Below, piece by piece: positions 10,479-26,689 of a DNA stretch of 64,000 nucleotides. Both the position numbers and the translations under genes were made by a program. Source of the DNA: Erpobdella octoculata (Eukaryota; Annelida; Clitellata; Hirudinida; Erpobdellidae); the NCBI GenBank assembly GCA_963978895.1, contig OZ022246.1, positions 11,552,820-11,616,819 of the forward strand, given 5' to 3'. Below the pieces are notes generated by a model that made no database searches, was not told where the DNA came from, and saw only the letters and a program-made list of their open reading frames with translations. Within the stretch, counting starts at the first letter, position 1. Each line of letters begins with the position of its first letter.

Positions 10479-10701
10479 TTGAAACTGAAACTGAATCTGT
10501 GTAAAGTTTCAGTTACTTTAACTGAAACTGAATCTTTTTCCAAAACTGTAACAACCCTACGACCGATATAATAGTAGAAAAAAGAGGTCACATTGTCAGA
10601 TAGCGGAGTTGTGTGAGGGTCTGGGTTGCTGGTGGTGGAAATACTGGGTTTACTGGGTTTACTTTCTCTCGGGTTTTGGGGTGTTTTGCAACCGTCTTCT
10701 G

Positions 10702-11580
10702 ATGGCCAAGTCCATAACGTCGGAGGCTCTCCAGAAGATTCTCAATAGCGTAATGAAGCAGGCAAACGAGAACATGATCAAAATCACAGAGACACTTACA
10801 GTGGGTCACCGCGAGAGCTGATTCTCTGGAGACTAAATTAGATGGTTTTGACCGACTGCACAAAACCATCAACGACTCTTTCACTGACTCGATCAAAATC
10901 ATAGAAAACCACCCTAAACTTTCCGATGCTGAATACGCCCTAGAGTTTTTCGAAACAAATCTTACACTCAAACCGAAGATTGTTAAGGCTCGACGCTTTT
11001 GAAAGAATTTGGAAAATACAAAGCTTTGTGTCACATTTTCCAGCCCAGAGACTGCTAAAGACATGATTCAGTCGTCAAGACTACTACACTCCTCAACGGA
11101 ACGGACCCACTGATACGCAAGGTGTACTTTAATAGGAACATGACGCGTATGGAAGTTGAAGCTGCCTACCAAAAACAATGCCAAAAAAGAAACGGGTCGA
11201 TTCTTACGGGAGCACTACCGTCGTCCGATCATCCTGTTCCTCCGCCTTTTTGTAAATAGGACTTCTCAGACAGAAACTGCTAAAGGCCCATGGGCCCTGG
11301 CATACGTCAGAAGCATTACTAACAAAATAGAAGAAATACTTTTGCTTATAGATACTCACAAACCGAGTGTTTTCTGTTTAGTCGAGACTTGGCTTTTGAA
11401 GGAGTATCCGAGTTCGATGTTTTTACCTAATGATTATGTTGCTGTTCGTTGTGACAGAGAAACCAGGAGAGGCGGAGTGGCACTCATCCTCAAAAACACC
11501 TTGAATTTTAACATTCTTCCTTCTCCAGCCGGACTGAACAACATTAAATATGCTGTGTAGACATTAAAATGGGTAGCGGG
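10702..11580 (+). pseudogene. Non-LTR retrotransposon, ORF1 and start of the endonuclease (5' piece)
   Basis: From 10702 a frame begins MAKSITSEALQKILNS; after shifts it reads DRLHKTINDSFTDSIK, then FFETNLTLKPKIVKAR and KVYFNRNMTRMEVEAAY, which fits a LINE ORF1 protein (coiled start, then nucleic-acid-binding part). From about 11330 a second frame reads IDTHKPSVFCLVETWLL and then CDRETRRGGVALILKN, the start of an apurinic-type endonuclease of a Jockey/CR1-like ORF2. It stops near 11580 and meets an inverted RT piece at about 11625. Confidence 0.65.
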
Positions 11581-11624
11581 TCTCAAGGAATTATAGCCTA
11601 TTACAGACCAGGTGAGTACAGTGA

Positions 11625-12240
11625 AGAAGTTGAGTCAATAAGACCATTTAGAATTTTGTAGCATAGACATAGGTCAGCAATAAGTCTGCGATGTTCCAAA
11701 GATTTGAGACCGAGGATGTTGAGGCGAGTTAAATGAGGGAGACGACTGACAGAAGGAATTGTTCTTGTGAATTGTCTTTGGACTCTCTCGAGCCTGTCGA
11801 TCAAATGCCTGTGGTGTGGATTCCACACCGAAGAACAATATTCAAGTAGTGGTCGTACATACACGGAAAATGCTCTCGTCAAAAGATCTGGATCTTTAGT
11901 AGTGAAACATAAATTGATCAGTCGTAATTTAACAGATGCCGCATGTACAATACTGTTGATGTGTTTTTTAAATTTGAGGTCATTTTCGATTACAACGCCT
12001 TTGATGGGGAACCGTGTCGAAAGCCTTGGCAAAATCTAAATATATCACATCCACCGACTGACATGCATCCATACCTCCATAAACCTCCTCAAAAAATCTA
12101 ACAAATTTGACAAACACGATCTTTTCTTCACAAATCCATGATGACTATCTTTAATTAATTTATAATTCTCCAGATGAATCACAATTTCATTTTTGATCCT
12201 TTTTTCCATAATTTTGCAAACAAACAAACAGGGAGACGAG
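11625..12240 (-). pseudogene. Non-LTR reverse transcriptase, chimeric 3' fragment
   Basis: Minus strand from 12240 reads CKIMEKRIKNEIVIHLENYK, HGFVKKRSCLSNLLDF and, one frame over, VDVIYLDFAKAFDTVPHQ, the finger and first catalytic block of a CR1/Jockey-type RT. At about 12010 it jumps directly to VVIENDLKFKKHIN and DLLTRAFSVYVRPLLEYCSS, RT thumb sequence nearly identical to the copy at 15035-15780. The palm with the YADD-type motif is deleted. Because the other copy has a different palm start (DFQKAFDSV), the piece may join two LINE families. Confidence 0.7.
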
Positions 12241-13600
12241 TGAAGTTAATTAAAAGAATTTAAAAGGAGGAACGAAAACGAAAGCGACGAGAAATTGCAA
12301 TGATGTCAAATTTGACCTAGTTATTGGTATTTTTGCTTCCATGAAAAACAAAGCAATATTTTTTAACGTTTTATTAAAAACATTTGTGTATTTAACTTTG
12401 GAAGTATTTTTACAAACAAACAAGCAAAAATAAGCTTGATCAAAATGTGATTTATTATAGCAAGCAAAATTAGGTTTTATGAAAAGGTGATTTATTATAA
12501 CTCGTTTAATTTATTAACAATTTCTTGGAAAACCTAAAATTTTAAGTTGATATGAATATGTTGTCTTTCTTATAACCATCATGAAATAAATGCTCCCTCA
12601 TTAACACTTGACAGCGTGAATAAACAATATCCCCATGAAACCACCAGCCCATAGATATCTATTCGCACCAGGCGGCACCAGCCATTCGGGGAATTCGGGC
12701 ATATTATTTCAGTCTCCGGCTTCGTTTATCTCAAATACGTCTATGTGCAATATCAACTATTATTTTTTCATTATTTCTTAAATTTTGTCGTTAAACTAGT
12801 TGTGCATCTTCAATATTTACAAAAATTTGAACCTGAAAAGTGTAGACTACCTAGGGACAGCCAGGTAGATGAACATCCTTTTGAAGTAAAAAATACCTAT
12901 ATTGCAATGTGGTAACTATAATATTCGTCAATAATTAAGTTAAGTTATGTTTTGAAGTTTATTTATTTTTTTACAATATAATATATAAATTCAAGATTTT
13001 ACAACCACATTTATTTTGTCAATATAAATATATATTATTAATTTTATCCGACATTTTGTCGCCCATTGGCATTCATGTCGATGTCTCGTACAGCTGGATC
13101 TGCAATTGCTTAAAGTTTTGTTAGATCCTGGTTTGTTCTTTATTTTTTTGTACAAACAATCATTTTTCAACAGAAGAGAGATATTTCTTGGTGTTTGTGG
13201 TGTCTATCACCGTTACCGCCATTTTTGATCGTAGTTATTATTTAGAATGCAATTTTACTTACTTTGATAACAATAAAACTGTTCTTTGCAAGAATGACTA
13301 AAATCATTATTAATTTACTTATAAAATGGACTGATTTTTGAATGTTTTGTGACGAGGCTGATTTATAATATCCTTATGTATGTCAACTTGTGACGACTGT
13401 TTTGTGGTACGAGTCGTTTTGCAGTTTAAAATCTCCAAAAAATTTATGTTTGCTAAACTTATATTATTTAAAAATTGATATATTCTGTTTCCAAAAGGCA
13501 TAATAGGTTATTACTGCATTTCATGTTAAAAATATTACTAATATATGTTGTATGGCAATATATGGTTCCTGCCATAAAAACGTAAAACCGAAAAAAATAA
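12241..13600. other. No gene seen
   Basis: AT-rich, with short frames only. Three related CAAACAAACA/CAAGCAAAATTAGG-type segments recur around 12215-12500. The 60-residue minus frame at 13319-13501 has no recognisable domain. Confidence 0.5.
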
Positions 13601-14405
13601 CGTGTGTGTGAAGTTAGCAATATTGCTGGCCAGAAAATTAAAAACAAAAATTTTGTGCTTTACATAGTTGGGTGGGGTTTGAAAAATGGAATTTAATGGT
13701 ATAATTGGATTAAATAATAGCTATCACAAAGCCTTCTATCATGAAAGCCTTCTATGACATGGTCTTCATGACATGTTCCACTATGATAAAGGCCTGCTCT
13801 GGCAAAAGTTTGCATCAATAAAAATACTGGCTATCACAAAAACCTACAATAATAAGTAATGTCTTAGTTTTGCAGCCTGACCAGTTTCTGTATAAAACAC
13901 AATTTTAAAACATTTTTATAAAATAAGCACAGAACATTATTAGAACATATTAAAAAATAATTTTACAGAAAAACTCATTAAAAAGCAACTTTAAGCAGAA
14001 GTACACAAAAGCGGTGTCAATGTGTGGAATAATACAATTTCAAGTCATAAAAAGTAAAGAAAAGTTAATAGTTAAATGAAATAACTGTTTGACTTGCAAA
14101 ATGAATAATTTTGTTAATAATTTCAATAGCCAAAAATATGAAATTAAAATAAATTAATCTTTTTTCTTTTATTTGCATTAAAGCATATTGGCAAAACCAC
14201 CGCTTATGAAGAAACTGTTGTTAAGTAGACATGGAGCTGCTAACAGAATTTGTACAATATTTATCTAAAAAATAGAGTATTTTTACGTGTGTGAAGTTAA
14301 GCTCGAGGCTGGCAATGCTAACTATAAAAACAAACCAATTGCGTGCACTGGCGCTGTGCTATACATTGTTGGATGGGGTTTAAAAAATGGAATCGAATGG
14401 TATAT
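13601..14405. repeat. Two related ~110-bp segments around a degenerate short repeat
   Basis: CGTGTGTGTGAAGTTA with TTGGGTGGGGTTTGAAAAATGG (split by about 70 bp) at 13601-13710 is paralleled at 14285-14405. Between them, 13720-13860 has imperfect units such as ATCACAAAGCCTTCTATCAT and CATGAAAGCCTTCTATGACAT. Origin unknown. Confidence 0.55.
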
Positions 14406-14637
14406 TTGTGTTTTCTTCGGTTCAACAAATAAAAAAGTTATCAGCCAAAAACGACGATTTTCTGACGAAAATTGCAGAAAATCAGCCTTGGCTCTTCTTT
14501 GAGAAATTCGAACTTTTTATTAACTGCTCCACTGGGAATATCCGAAACGCTTGTTTTTAGATAATTCAATATCAAATCCTGCAATGTAACTTTTGCTTCT
14601 ATAAAGTTAATAAATAAAAAACAATGCCTTCACCGCA

Positions 14638-14800
14638 TGGCTCCGGTCTACCTGCAGCAACTGTGTGTACCGATCTCAACGCTTCCTGGTTGGTCCCACC
14701 TTCGATCGGCGGCTGCTGGCGACTTGCTCGTTCCGCCGTCAAAGACAACGACTCTCGGCAGGTGCCGATTTTCTGTTGATGGCCAAGCGGTTTGAAACAA
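14638..14800 (+). pseudogene. Non-LTR reverse transcriptase, extreme C-terminal fragment
   Basis: The frame starting GCTCCGGTC reads APVYLQQLCVPIS, then HLRSAAAGDLLVP and TTLGRCRFSVDGQAV. The RSA-x-x-GDLLVP ... FSV-x-G series is the usual end of Jockey/CR1/RTE-like ORF2 proteins, here without the following WNSLP. It is on the opposite strand to the neighbouring LINE and from a different family. Confidence 0.55.
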
Positions 14801-14886
14801 CCTATCTGCTGAATAAGTATATAGGAGATAAACGAATTACCGGTCTGTATACGAAGAAACGATTTAGAGTCTTTTGTCGCTGAATT

Positions 14887-16590
14887 TTTTTTTATTTTAT
14901 TTATTTCTCCAACAGAAGGACCCAGAGACCACTAACACTGTTCGGATAACATGAAGCGTCTGTTCGAACAGAATTCAAAGCAAAAATATAAGAAGAATAG
15001 TAACTCAAACAAATACCCAAAATAAACATATAAATCATCGGGTATTTAAATCAGCTATCTGACCATTAAGTGTTAGAAATTTTGAAAGGTCGGTTTCGTT
15101 GATCAGACATCTGAAACAGTTGTAGGTAGTTGAGTTGACAACGTCGTGAGGCAGGGCATTCCAGGATTTTATTACTCGATTGGAAAAGAAGAACTTGGCA
15201 GCATCGATCTTGTGTAGGCCAGACCTCAGTTTATAACAATGGCCTCGTGTGGCCTGGTAACCAGACGATTCAAAACTGGTGACTAAAGTTGAGTCAATAA
15301 GACCATTTAGAATTTTGTAGCATAGACATAGGTCAGCAATAAGTCTGCGATGTTCCAAAGATTTGAGACCGAGGATGTTGAGGCGAGTTAAATGAGGGAG
15401 ACGACTGACAGAAGGAATTGTTCTTGTGAATCGTCTTTGGACTCTCTTGAGCCTGTCGATCAAATGCCTGTGGTGTAGATTCTACACCGAAGAACAATAT
15501 TGAAGTAGTGGTCGTACATACACGGAAAATGCTCTCGTCAAGAGATCTGGATCTTTAGTAGTGAAACATAAATTGATCAGCCGTAATCTAACAGATGCCG
15601 CATGTACAATACTGTTGATGTGTTTTTTAAATTTGTGGTCATTTTCGATTACAACGCCAAGGTCCCTTGCGTGACCAACAATCTCTAGTTGATGAGAGTC
15701 AATATGATAGTCGGGTACATCAAGCTCCTTACTTGCTAGACCATAGATGGAGCATACGAAGCACTTTGTTAGGGCCAAATTTAACTGTCATATCCCACTC
15801 CAGGACACCAATTCGGCAATCGCATCCTGCATCGCCAGATTTCCAGGTTGGAATGTTTTGTAAATTTTGATGTTATCCGCGAAGAGCTTGACTGAAACTT
15901 GTTCAAAAGCTGGGTTGTCTGTAATATCGTTAATGTATATAAAAAAAATATTGGTCCCAGGACGCTACCCTGTGGAACACCGCTAGTAACTTCTCTTGGG
16001 CCAGAGTGATGACCATTAACGCGAACAAACTGTGTGCAGGCACTCAGAAAATCGAAAATCCGCGCCAACAAATCACACTGAAAGGATATGGAATATCTAT
16101 TCCATATCCTTTCAGTTTCATCATCAGCTTTGTGTGTGAAACAGAATCAAAATCAAATGCTTTCTGAAAATCAAAATAAATAATGTCAGTACATTCACAA
16201 TTCTCTAGAGACGATGACCAATCATACACGCATTCAAGTAGGTTTGTACAGGTAAATGTTCTTGGTGATTACCTTTTCCATGACATGACAACAGGTACTT
16301 GTAAGTGAGATTGGCCTATAGTTAGAAGGGCAGATTGTCGGGCCTTTTTTATGAATTGGAGAAATGCAAGCAATCTTCCAATTTGTTGGCAACCTGCGCA
16401 TCTTGAGAGACACATCAAAAATATAACAGAGTGGGGTTGCTAAACCGTGGGCATAACATTTTAGGATGATGTTTGGTATTCCATCAGGACCAGAGGAGCA
16501 TGAACTTTTGAGACCATTCAGGACTGAAAGGACAACATTGATTGAAGAAATGAGCAGAAAAGTCAATCTCACGCGATCTGCAATCTATTT
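14887..16590 (-). pseudogene. CR1/Jockey-like LINE, reverse transcriptase part and 3' end
   Basis: Minus strand in order: GPDGIPNIILKCYAHG, SNYRPISLTSTCCHVMEK, TDIIYFDFQKAFD, SGVPQGSVLGP, LFADNIKIYKTF, DLGVVIEND, ARAFSVYVRPLLQYCSS analogue, then WNALPHDVVNS and a stop at 15035. These are RT motifs and the C-terminal tail of a Jockey/CR1-type ORF2. Frameshifts near 16235, 16050, 15960 and 15780 and the change of the catalytic FADD to FADN show that it is inactive. It ends in AATAAATAAAATAAAA (14888-14916), a LINE-type tail. The 5' part is missing, as is normal for such copies. Confidence 0.8.
16078..16115. repeat. 38-bp near-perfect palindrome inside the LINE
   Basis: CTGAAAGGATATGGAATA, a 2-bp centre (TC) and its exact reverse complement. 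It interrupts the RT frame between the first catalytic block and the SGVPQG block. Confidence 0.9.
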
Positions 16591-16599
16591 CTATCTCTA

Positions 16600-17015
16600 T
16601 TGGTCTTTCCACTTTCACTATTGAATTGCCTAAAAATGCCGTTCTATTGATGCGCTAGAAGGTTTTCAATTACTTGAAAAAATAATTTTAATTGTTATTT
16701 TCATCGGCAAGTAAATTCATTTAATTAATTCGATAAACTACCGCATAATGCTAACTAATTACTATCGGTAGTGCTATATTTAGACAAATAGGTGTACTGA
16801 AACTAAACAAATGAAACTTATTTCAGGTTTTTTAAAAAAATGAAGATTTGTAAATTTTTATAAATTTTTTAATTTTTTACTATTTAAATAATTTTTTTTC
16901 AATTAATTGCTTTAATGTAGTTATTAAGGTTGTCTGTCGCGTATAGTTCATAGTTATCTACTGCGATGTATACGTGCCTTTCGTACTGCAAGCCATCTTA
17001 AAAGATAGGCTCATC
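16600..17015. other. No gene seen
   Basis: AT-rich spacer between the LINE and the hAT at 17024; only short frames. Confidence 0.5.
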
Positions 17016-17023
17016 CTATATAC

Positions 17024-18161
17024 CAGGCATGCTCAACGGTTATTGACTAGGGGCCAAATTTTTTTTAAAAACAACCTCGAGGGCCAAATACAAAATAACG
17101 TAATAACCATTTATTAGACAAAAATATTTTTAATGAAGTTACTTATTAATAACAGTTTCATTGAAACTAAGAACAAAAAAGTGAAGCAAAAACAAAGTTT
17201 TTTAAAAACACACCTTTATATTTGTACACTATTCAAGTGATCATTTGACATCCTCTGGATGTTGATGTTGTCCAATCGATCCGAAAATTATATATGTTAC
17301 ATAAACAACGAGCATATTAGCATAGGCAATAAATAGTTCGAGGAAAATATCACAAATAATTATTTAATTAAATTTTGTCCACTCGATCCGAAAATTTGAT
17401 AGAATGCATTGTTAATCAGTTCGGTGGTATGTTTAAATTTTTAAGTCTCTAGCTCATCGGGAAGTTAGTTTAAAATCGATTGCAAAATTTGACGACAGAC
17501 AGATAGACAAGAAGTCAAGTTAAGTAAAAATGTGTAAAAATAGTTTTATTAATGTTATTAAAAATTTATTTTTCATCTTAATGACTTATTTTCCCACTAT
17601 CAATGTGATATTTGACACCTTTTCTCACTGCATATATCATTTGAATTTTATCTCAAACTAGTGGTTGCCACCCGAAGTTGGTTAGAAAGATTTCTATCAG
17701 ATAATTTACTTCTATTTTTGTTTTTAGTGAGCTTCATTTTTGAGAAAAACTGTTCACATGAATAAGTGCTTAAAAATAATGAAATCATTTTCACTACATG
17801 CATTCGAATAACTGGAAATATTGTTTGATGAACGTATAGTTTATAAAAATCAACCAGAGATATTTCACGATATTTTCTCTGAAGGTCACTATCACACTGA
17901 AGTTCAGTCAGTTTCATTTGGACTAAGTCTGAAGCTGTCTCTGCATCAAAAGTGAATTGATGAATAGAAAATGGAATAGTGAATAGAAAATAGTTTAAAA
18001 TCAATGAAAATAAATGAAATTAAAAATGGATCCCTGTAAAAGTTTAACAGATATTTATTTAACTTTCTAAAAGCCACAGAGGGCCTAATTAAATTAATTT
18101 TCTCAAAATCATTCGAGGGTAGTATACAATCAGTTGGTGGGCTGTATGTTGTGCATGCCTG
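17024..18161 (-). mobile_element. hAT element, 1.1 kb, with terminal repeats and target duplication
   Basis: Ends are CAGGCATGCTCAAC (17024-17037) and the complement of CAGGCATGCACAAC (18148-18161). Flanking 8-mers are CTATATAC (17016-17023) and TTATATAC (18162-18169), 7 of 8 identical, as expected of a hAT duplication. The interior keeps only the transposase C-terminus, so this is an internally deleted, non-autonomous copy. Confidence 0.8.
17648..18004 (-). pseudogene. hAT transposase C-terminus (ZBED/FAM200-type)
   Basis: The frame ends MISLFLSTYSCEQFFSKMKL, then KNRSKLSDRNLSNQLRVATT. STY-x-CEQ-x-FS-x-MK followed by RS-x-L and LRVATT is the dimerisation end of the hAT subgroup that gave rise to ZBED5/FAM200-like genes. 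About 80 residues fit the family; the remaining 400-500 residues are gone. It lies within the hAT terminal repeats at 17024 and 18161. Confidence 0.75.
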
Positions 18162-18510
18162 TTATATACTATTCTATATATATGCTATTGTCAGACATTT
18201 TCTCCATATCAAATCTCAAATGATTGCATATTTGTCAATACCTTTTGTCTGCATTACATTTTTTGCTCTCCATAGCAGTCAAGAGTTAGACTTCTAGTCC
18301 TCATTTTAAATTATTTCTTTTAATGACATTTTTATATGTTATACTATAAACACTACTCAATTAAAAAATAAATCACAGTTCTAGGTCATAAACTCAAAAA
18401 CTAAACACAACTCACTTTGAATCAAAGTTCAAGGAAAATGAACCGGATGAACTCTGTTGAATAGATTTTTTGGGCTCAGGGAACATTTTACAAGTATTTT
18501 TATGTAACTA

Positions 18511-18841
18511 CAGTGGGTGATCGGTTAACGAACTGTACGGAAAATGAACAAATTGGATAATGAACACTTCCATGAAAGATTTTTGTGTTCGGACAACGAA
18601 CACATAATTGGATAACGAACTTAAACGAATATCACGGAGCGGTTACCGGTAAGCGGAAATCTTCTGTCACTGTGCATATGAACCGTTCTCACCATAAAAA
18701 CAAAGCAAGAGATTATAGCTAATGTAGAGAGCGGACAGAAGGCACATAAAATCTATGGTAAATCGATGATCGGTTAACGAACAATTTGGATAGCGAACAT
18801 AGTCTTGGAATGGATTATGTTCGTTAACCGATCACCCACTG
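18511..18841. mobile_element. pogo/Tigger-type MITE
   Basis: 331 bp with terminal inverted repeats starting CAGTGGGTGATCGGTTAACG, flanked by TA on both sides (18509-18510, 18842-18843). The interior repeats GATAACGAAC-like words from the ends (for example near 18570-18620 and 18785). No coding sequence. TA duplication and CAGTG ends fit the pogo/Tigger group. Confidence 0.85.
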
Positions 18842-19269
18842 TATTTTTGTTGTGGCTTAATTATTTCGCCTCCAATATACTTTTTCTAGTCCCATCCGAA
18901 ACGTGTGTTCCATGTTTTGAAATCTAATGTTCAAGTCTGGCCTAGTATAGGAGCATTTCTTCTATGCGACTGACTAATTGAATGAAGCTAAAATTTGCTG
19001 TATTTAATTATTGTCAACGACAGTGTGTTTTATTAAATTTTCATATCATTTGGACAAAATTTAAAATATAAAACTAAATTAATTAAAATTTAAAAAATTT
19101 ACACATTTTTGTTGAAGAAATGAAACCATCATTTGGATATCATCTTTTCTTAATTTCTTTATGTATTTCATCTTTCAAAAATACAGTAGAAGTTTAGTTC
19201 AAGGTTTTTGTTACTATTATGATTTTTTAATCAAGCGTTTATCTACTTCAGTTTAAAAATAAATTATGA

Positions 19270-23280
<4,011 letters not shown>

Positions 23281-24119
23281 GGTAACAGTGACATGCCATC
23301 TGAGACTAAATTGAGTTGAAATGTTTAAGATGTTTGTACCCTTTTTTTGTGCTACTAATTCTTTTTGCCCTTGTTTCCATAAAGTAGAACAGATAAAGGG
23401 TACTACTGCAACAAGAAGTAATTTTTCTCCATAGAAAAGAATTAGTTTTTGAGTTGTTGATGTCAGCTTTCATGCTTTTCGTGTAAAGAAATAATATTGA
23501 TATGGAATGAATGTGCTTTTACTTGTTTTGAAATTTCGTTTTTAGCATTTATGTGTTCTTAATAATTGTGTGAACATACGAGAGTATGCATGCGTATGTT
23601 GCTTAATGTGACATTATTTTTTCCTTAACACCCACTCTGTTTTTATCCTGTGAATATATTTCATCGCTCATTTTCATTGTCACTACGTGGTTGTTTATGA
23701 ATGTGCACATCACTATTATCCTGGCTTGGAAGGTGAATTTTATTCTGAATTATGTAGACAAGTTTTTATTTTATTTTGTTGATTTCTTGTTAGCTTTTCA
23801 CAGTGGACATCATGTTAAAATATATGTATTCTACAAAAAAACCAGATGTAAAGCTCTTGCTGCACTAAGTGCTTATTTATCCATTTTTTGAGTGTTGAAA
23901 ATTAGTTTACTAGAAATGATTATGTATTATTTTGTTAAATCTTCACATCATTTCTACAATTTTAAAGGGCTGATATATCGGATCTCTTAGCTCACATGAT
24001 TTTGTCAGTTACAGTCATGTGTGTTTTTTCAACAAAACATCTTTGTAGTTAGGCAACTTCTAGATATTCAAGAGCTAAATTTAAAATAGCCATGATTATT
24101 ATAAATCTTGAGTAGATAG
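23281..24119 (+). other. Probable Smad 3' UTR and downstream spacer
   Basis: AT-rich sequence after the Smad stop with no convincing frame. No clear AATAAA is seen before the SINE at 24120; an ATTAAA at 24443 lies beyond it. Confidence 0.4.
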
Positions 24120-24412
24120 TTGTAGTAGTAGTAGAGAATTTGTAAGGCCCACTCTAGTGTTGTGAAACCTCGTAGGAACCGGGAACGGCTCGTGCATATG
24201 GGATCGCACAGTATTTGTTACCTACCACCGCACGTGTATCACAAATCGGGATGTGCCGAACCCTATCACCGACCAGTGAATGAGAAAAAACTGAGTCGAC
24301 CTGAGCGTTGTGAGTTATTTCCTGCTCAAAGAAACTACGTGTCCGAACCTGGAATCGGACCTTGGTACTCCAGATATCCAAGCTGGTGTCTAAACCACTA
24401 TAATAGACCGAC
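24120..24412 (-). mobile_element. tRNA-derived SINE
   Basis: On the minus strand from about 24412: TATTATAGTGGTTTAGACAC resembles a pol III A box, and GGTCCGATTCC (24351-24361 complement) is a B box about 40 nt later. A roughly 220-bp body follows, containing CGGCACATCCCGATTTG and GAGCCGTTCCCGGTTCC, and it ends in a CTA-type simple tail (complement of TAGTAGTAGTAG, 24123-24134). Promoter boxes, size and tail are those of a SINE. The body is not one I can name. Confidence 0.65.
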
Positions 24413-24503
24413 ACGTCTCAATAAGCATACTTTTGGAGCTCATTAAAGTCTTTGGGGTTTAGGGAGATGGCATTTTATTACGGTATAATTGCTCTATAAG
24501 ATA

Positions 24504-25784
24504 CTAGCAGTGCCCGTAGCGGCTTCGCTCGCATGAAATTAGAGAATTTGAACAGTGCATCCATAGGTGTCGGCTCGGCCCATCGACAACTTGGCCCAGC
24601 CCGTTTCAAAAACCAAAATTCCTGGCCCGTATAATATGGGCCAGGTCCGTTTTTACAGGCCTAGAAGTTCTATATACTTAATGAAAAACTTCGGCCCGTC
24701 CCACCTTGACTTCAGGTTTAGCCCGGCCCGTCCGAACACCCTAAAATCACTAAAATGTCTATATACTTGGTTAAAAATCTCGACCCGTCCCACCTTGATT
24801 TAAGGTTTGGGCAGGGCCGTATGAAGACCCTAAAATAACGGCTTGGCCCGTCCGTCCGGTGATAAACTGAACTCATCTACTTTTAACCGGCACAAAACCT
24901 CAAAATACTAATTTTCACATCTGTAGCACTTACAGTTTATGAGTAGCAGTTATTTTAAAATCAAATAACCCTTTTTCCACTTCACATTTGAGGTCCTGGA
25001 AACCAAATTTTCAAAAAATGGTGAAACACGTATATCATTATTTTTAGAGTAGAAACTAAATACTAATTTTACTTTTGTAGCATTTACAGTTTTTGAGTAG
25101 CAGTTACTTTAAAAACCAAGTAACCCTATTTTCCACCCCACATTTGAGGTCCTGGAAACCAAATTTTTAAAAAATGGTAAAACACGTATATCTTTATTTT
25201 TAGAATAGAAACTAAATACTAATTTTTACATCTGTGGTATTTACAGTTTTTGAGTAGCAGTTACTTTAAAAAACAAATAAACCTATTTTCCACCCCACAT
25301 TTGAAGTCATGGAAACCAAATTTTCAAAAAATGCTAAAACATGTATTTCATTATTTTTGGAGTAGAAACTATAAACACTAATTTTTACTCCTGTAGCATT
25401 CACAGTTTTTGAGTAGCAGCTACTTTAAAAACCAAATAACCCAATTTTCCAACCCACATTTGAGGCCCGGGAAACCGAATTTTCAAAAAATGGTAAAACA
25501 CGTATCTTTTTATTTTTCAAGAAGAATCCACATATCAAATTGCAAAATCTCCTCATTTTTGGTTTTCGAGATATACATTGTTTTAGAAAAAAGTTTGTTT
25601 TCCAGTTTCTTTCTTTCAGGAGCAAAATTTTCAAAAATCCTTTCTTATTGGATGCTTACGCAATAAAAGTAATATAAGTTTCAAATTTCACGTTCCTAGG
25701 ATGAGGCGTTTGAGCTCGGCGTTGATTATCTGTCAGTCAGTCAGTCAGTCAGTCAGTCAGGACATGTTCTTTTATATATATAGA
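24504..25784 (-). mobile_element. Helitron family B, second copy
   Basis: CTAG at 24504-24507 after A and the complement of TCTATATATATAAAAGAACA ending at 25784 before T. Four tandem units start with CTAATTTT at about 24909, 25063, 25219 and 25378. Next to the 5' end a CAGT array has expanded to about seven units (25733-25760). Confidence 0.75.
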
Positions 25785-25909
25785 TTGATTTAAATGGGGA
25801 ATGTGGTCTGTCATAGTCATATCCTTAGTATAAGAGAAAAACGTCAACAACATACAATCTAGAAACAAATTGTTTTTTTACAAACTTTTTATTTACGTTA
25901 CAATTTCTG

Positions 25910-25993
<84 letters not shown>

Positions 25994-26290
25994 CTTTCTC
26001 TTTACACAAATCTTGCAAGTAAAATTTAACCAGCTTTTTGACTAGCTAGGAAGCTGAAACTTTAAGCATAGCTTTATATTGGATGACAATACATGATTCA
26101 GTAAAAAAACAACTTAATTTGAACATCTTTCGTATTTCTAAATCGAGTGTATTTGAAATTAAAGTTTGTGTTAAAAAACTCGTTTTTTCTTTTACTTGTT
26201 TCACTATAATTGTTGTGTGAAAATTGCATTACGATCGGATGAATGGTGTAGCAATGCATAAAAGACTTATTATACTTACATAATTTTATT
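25785..26290. repeat. (GT)n microsatellite and a Helitron A scrap
   Basis: (GT)n fills 25911-25991. At 26215-26265 the sequence TGTGAAAATTGCATTACGAT and GGATGAATGGTGTAGCAATG is a short minus-strand piece of the Helitron A conserved block. It runs into a TA tract at 26296-26414 which ends ACTAGG. Confidence 0.8.
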
Positions 26291-26415
<125 letters not shown>

Positions 26416-26689
26416 TAGGTCCCGAGAATGTTAGCCTTTTGTTGTTGGAAAAATTTGTTTCTACGACTTTTATCTCAGACTTTTTGTTACTGGGAAAATG
26501 TTCTCTCGCTTTTTCACTCTCAGTTTTTTCTCCCTTTTTATTTTTCCAGCATTTACCCCAAGAACATTCCACTTGGCTTGTTAATTGTCGCTCTAAACAT
26601 TTAGAGCGTCCCTGAAAAGACTCGCTATGACTATTTGCTTTTGTAAAAATCATTCCCAGCTTCACGCTCTGTGAAAGATTTGACTCTAT

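Noticed and set aside
14287..14502. 71-residue + frame in the 13.6-14.4 kb repeat
   Set aside because: It lies in a duplicated non-coding segment whose sister copy at 13601 is not open.
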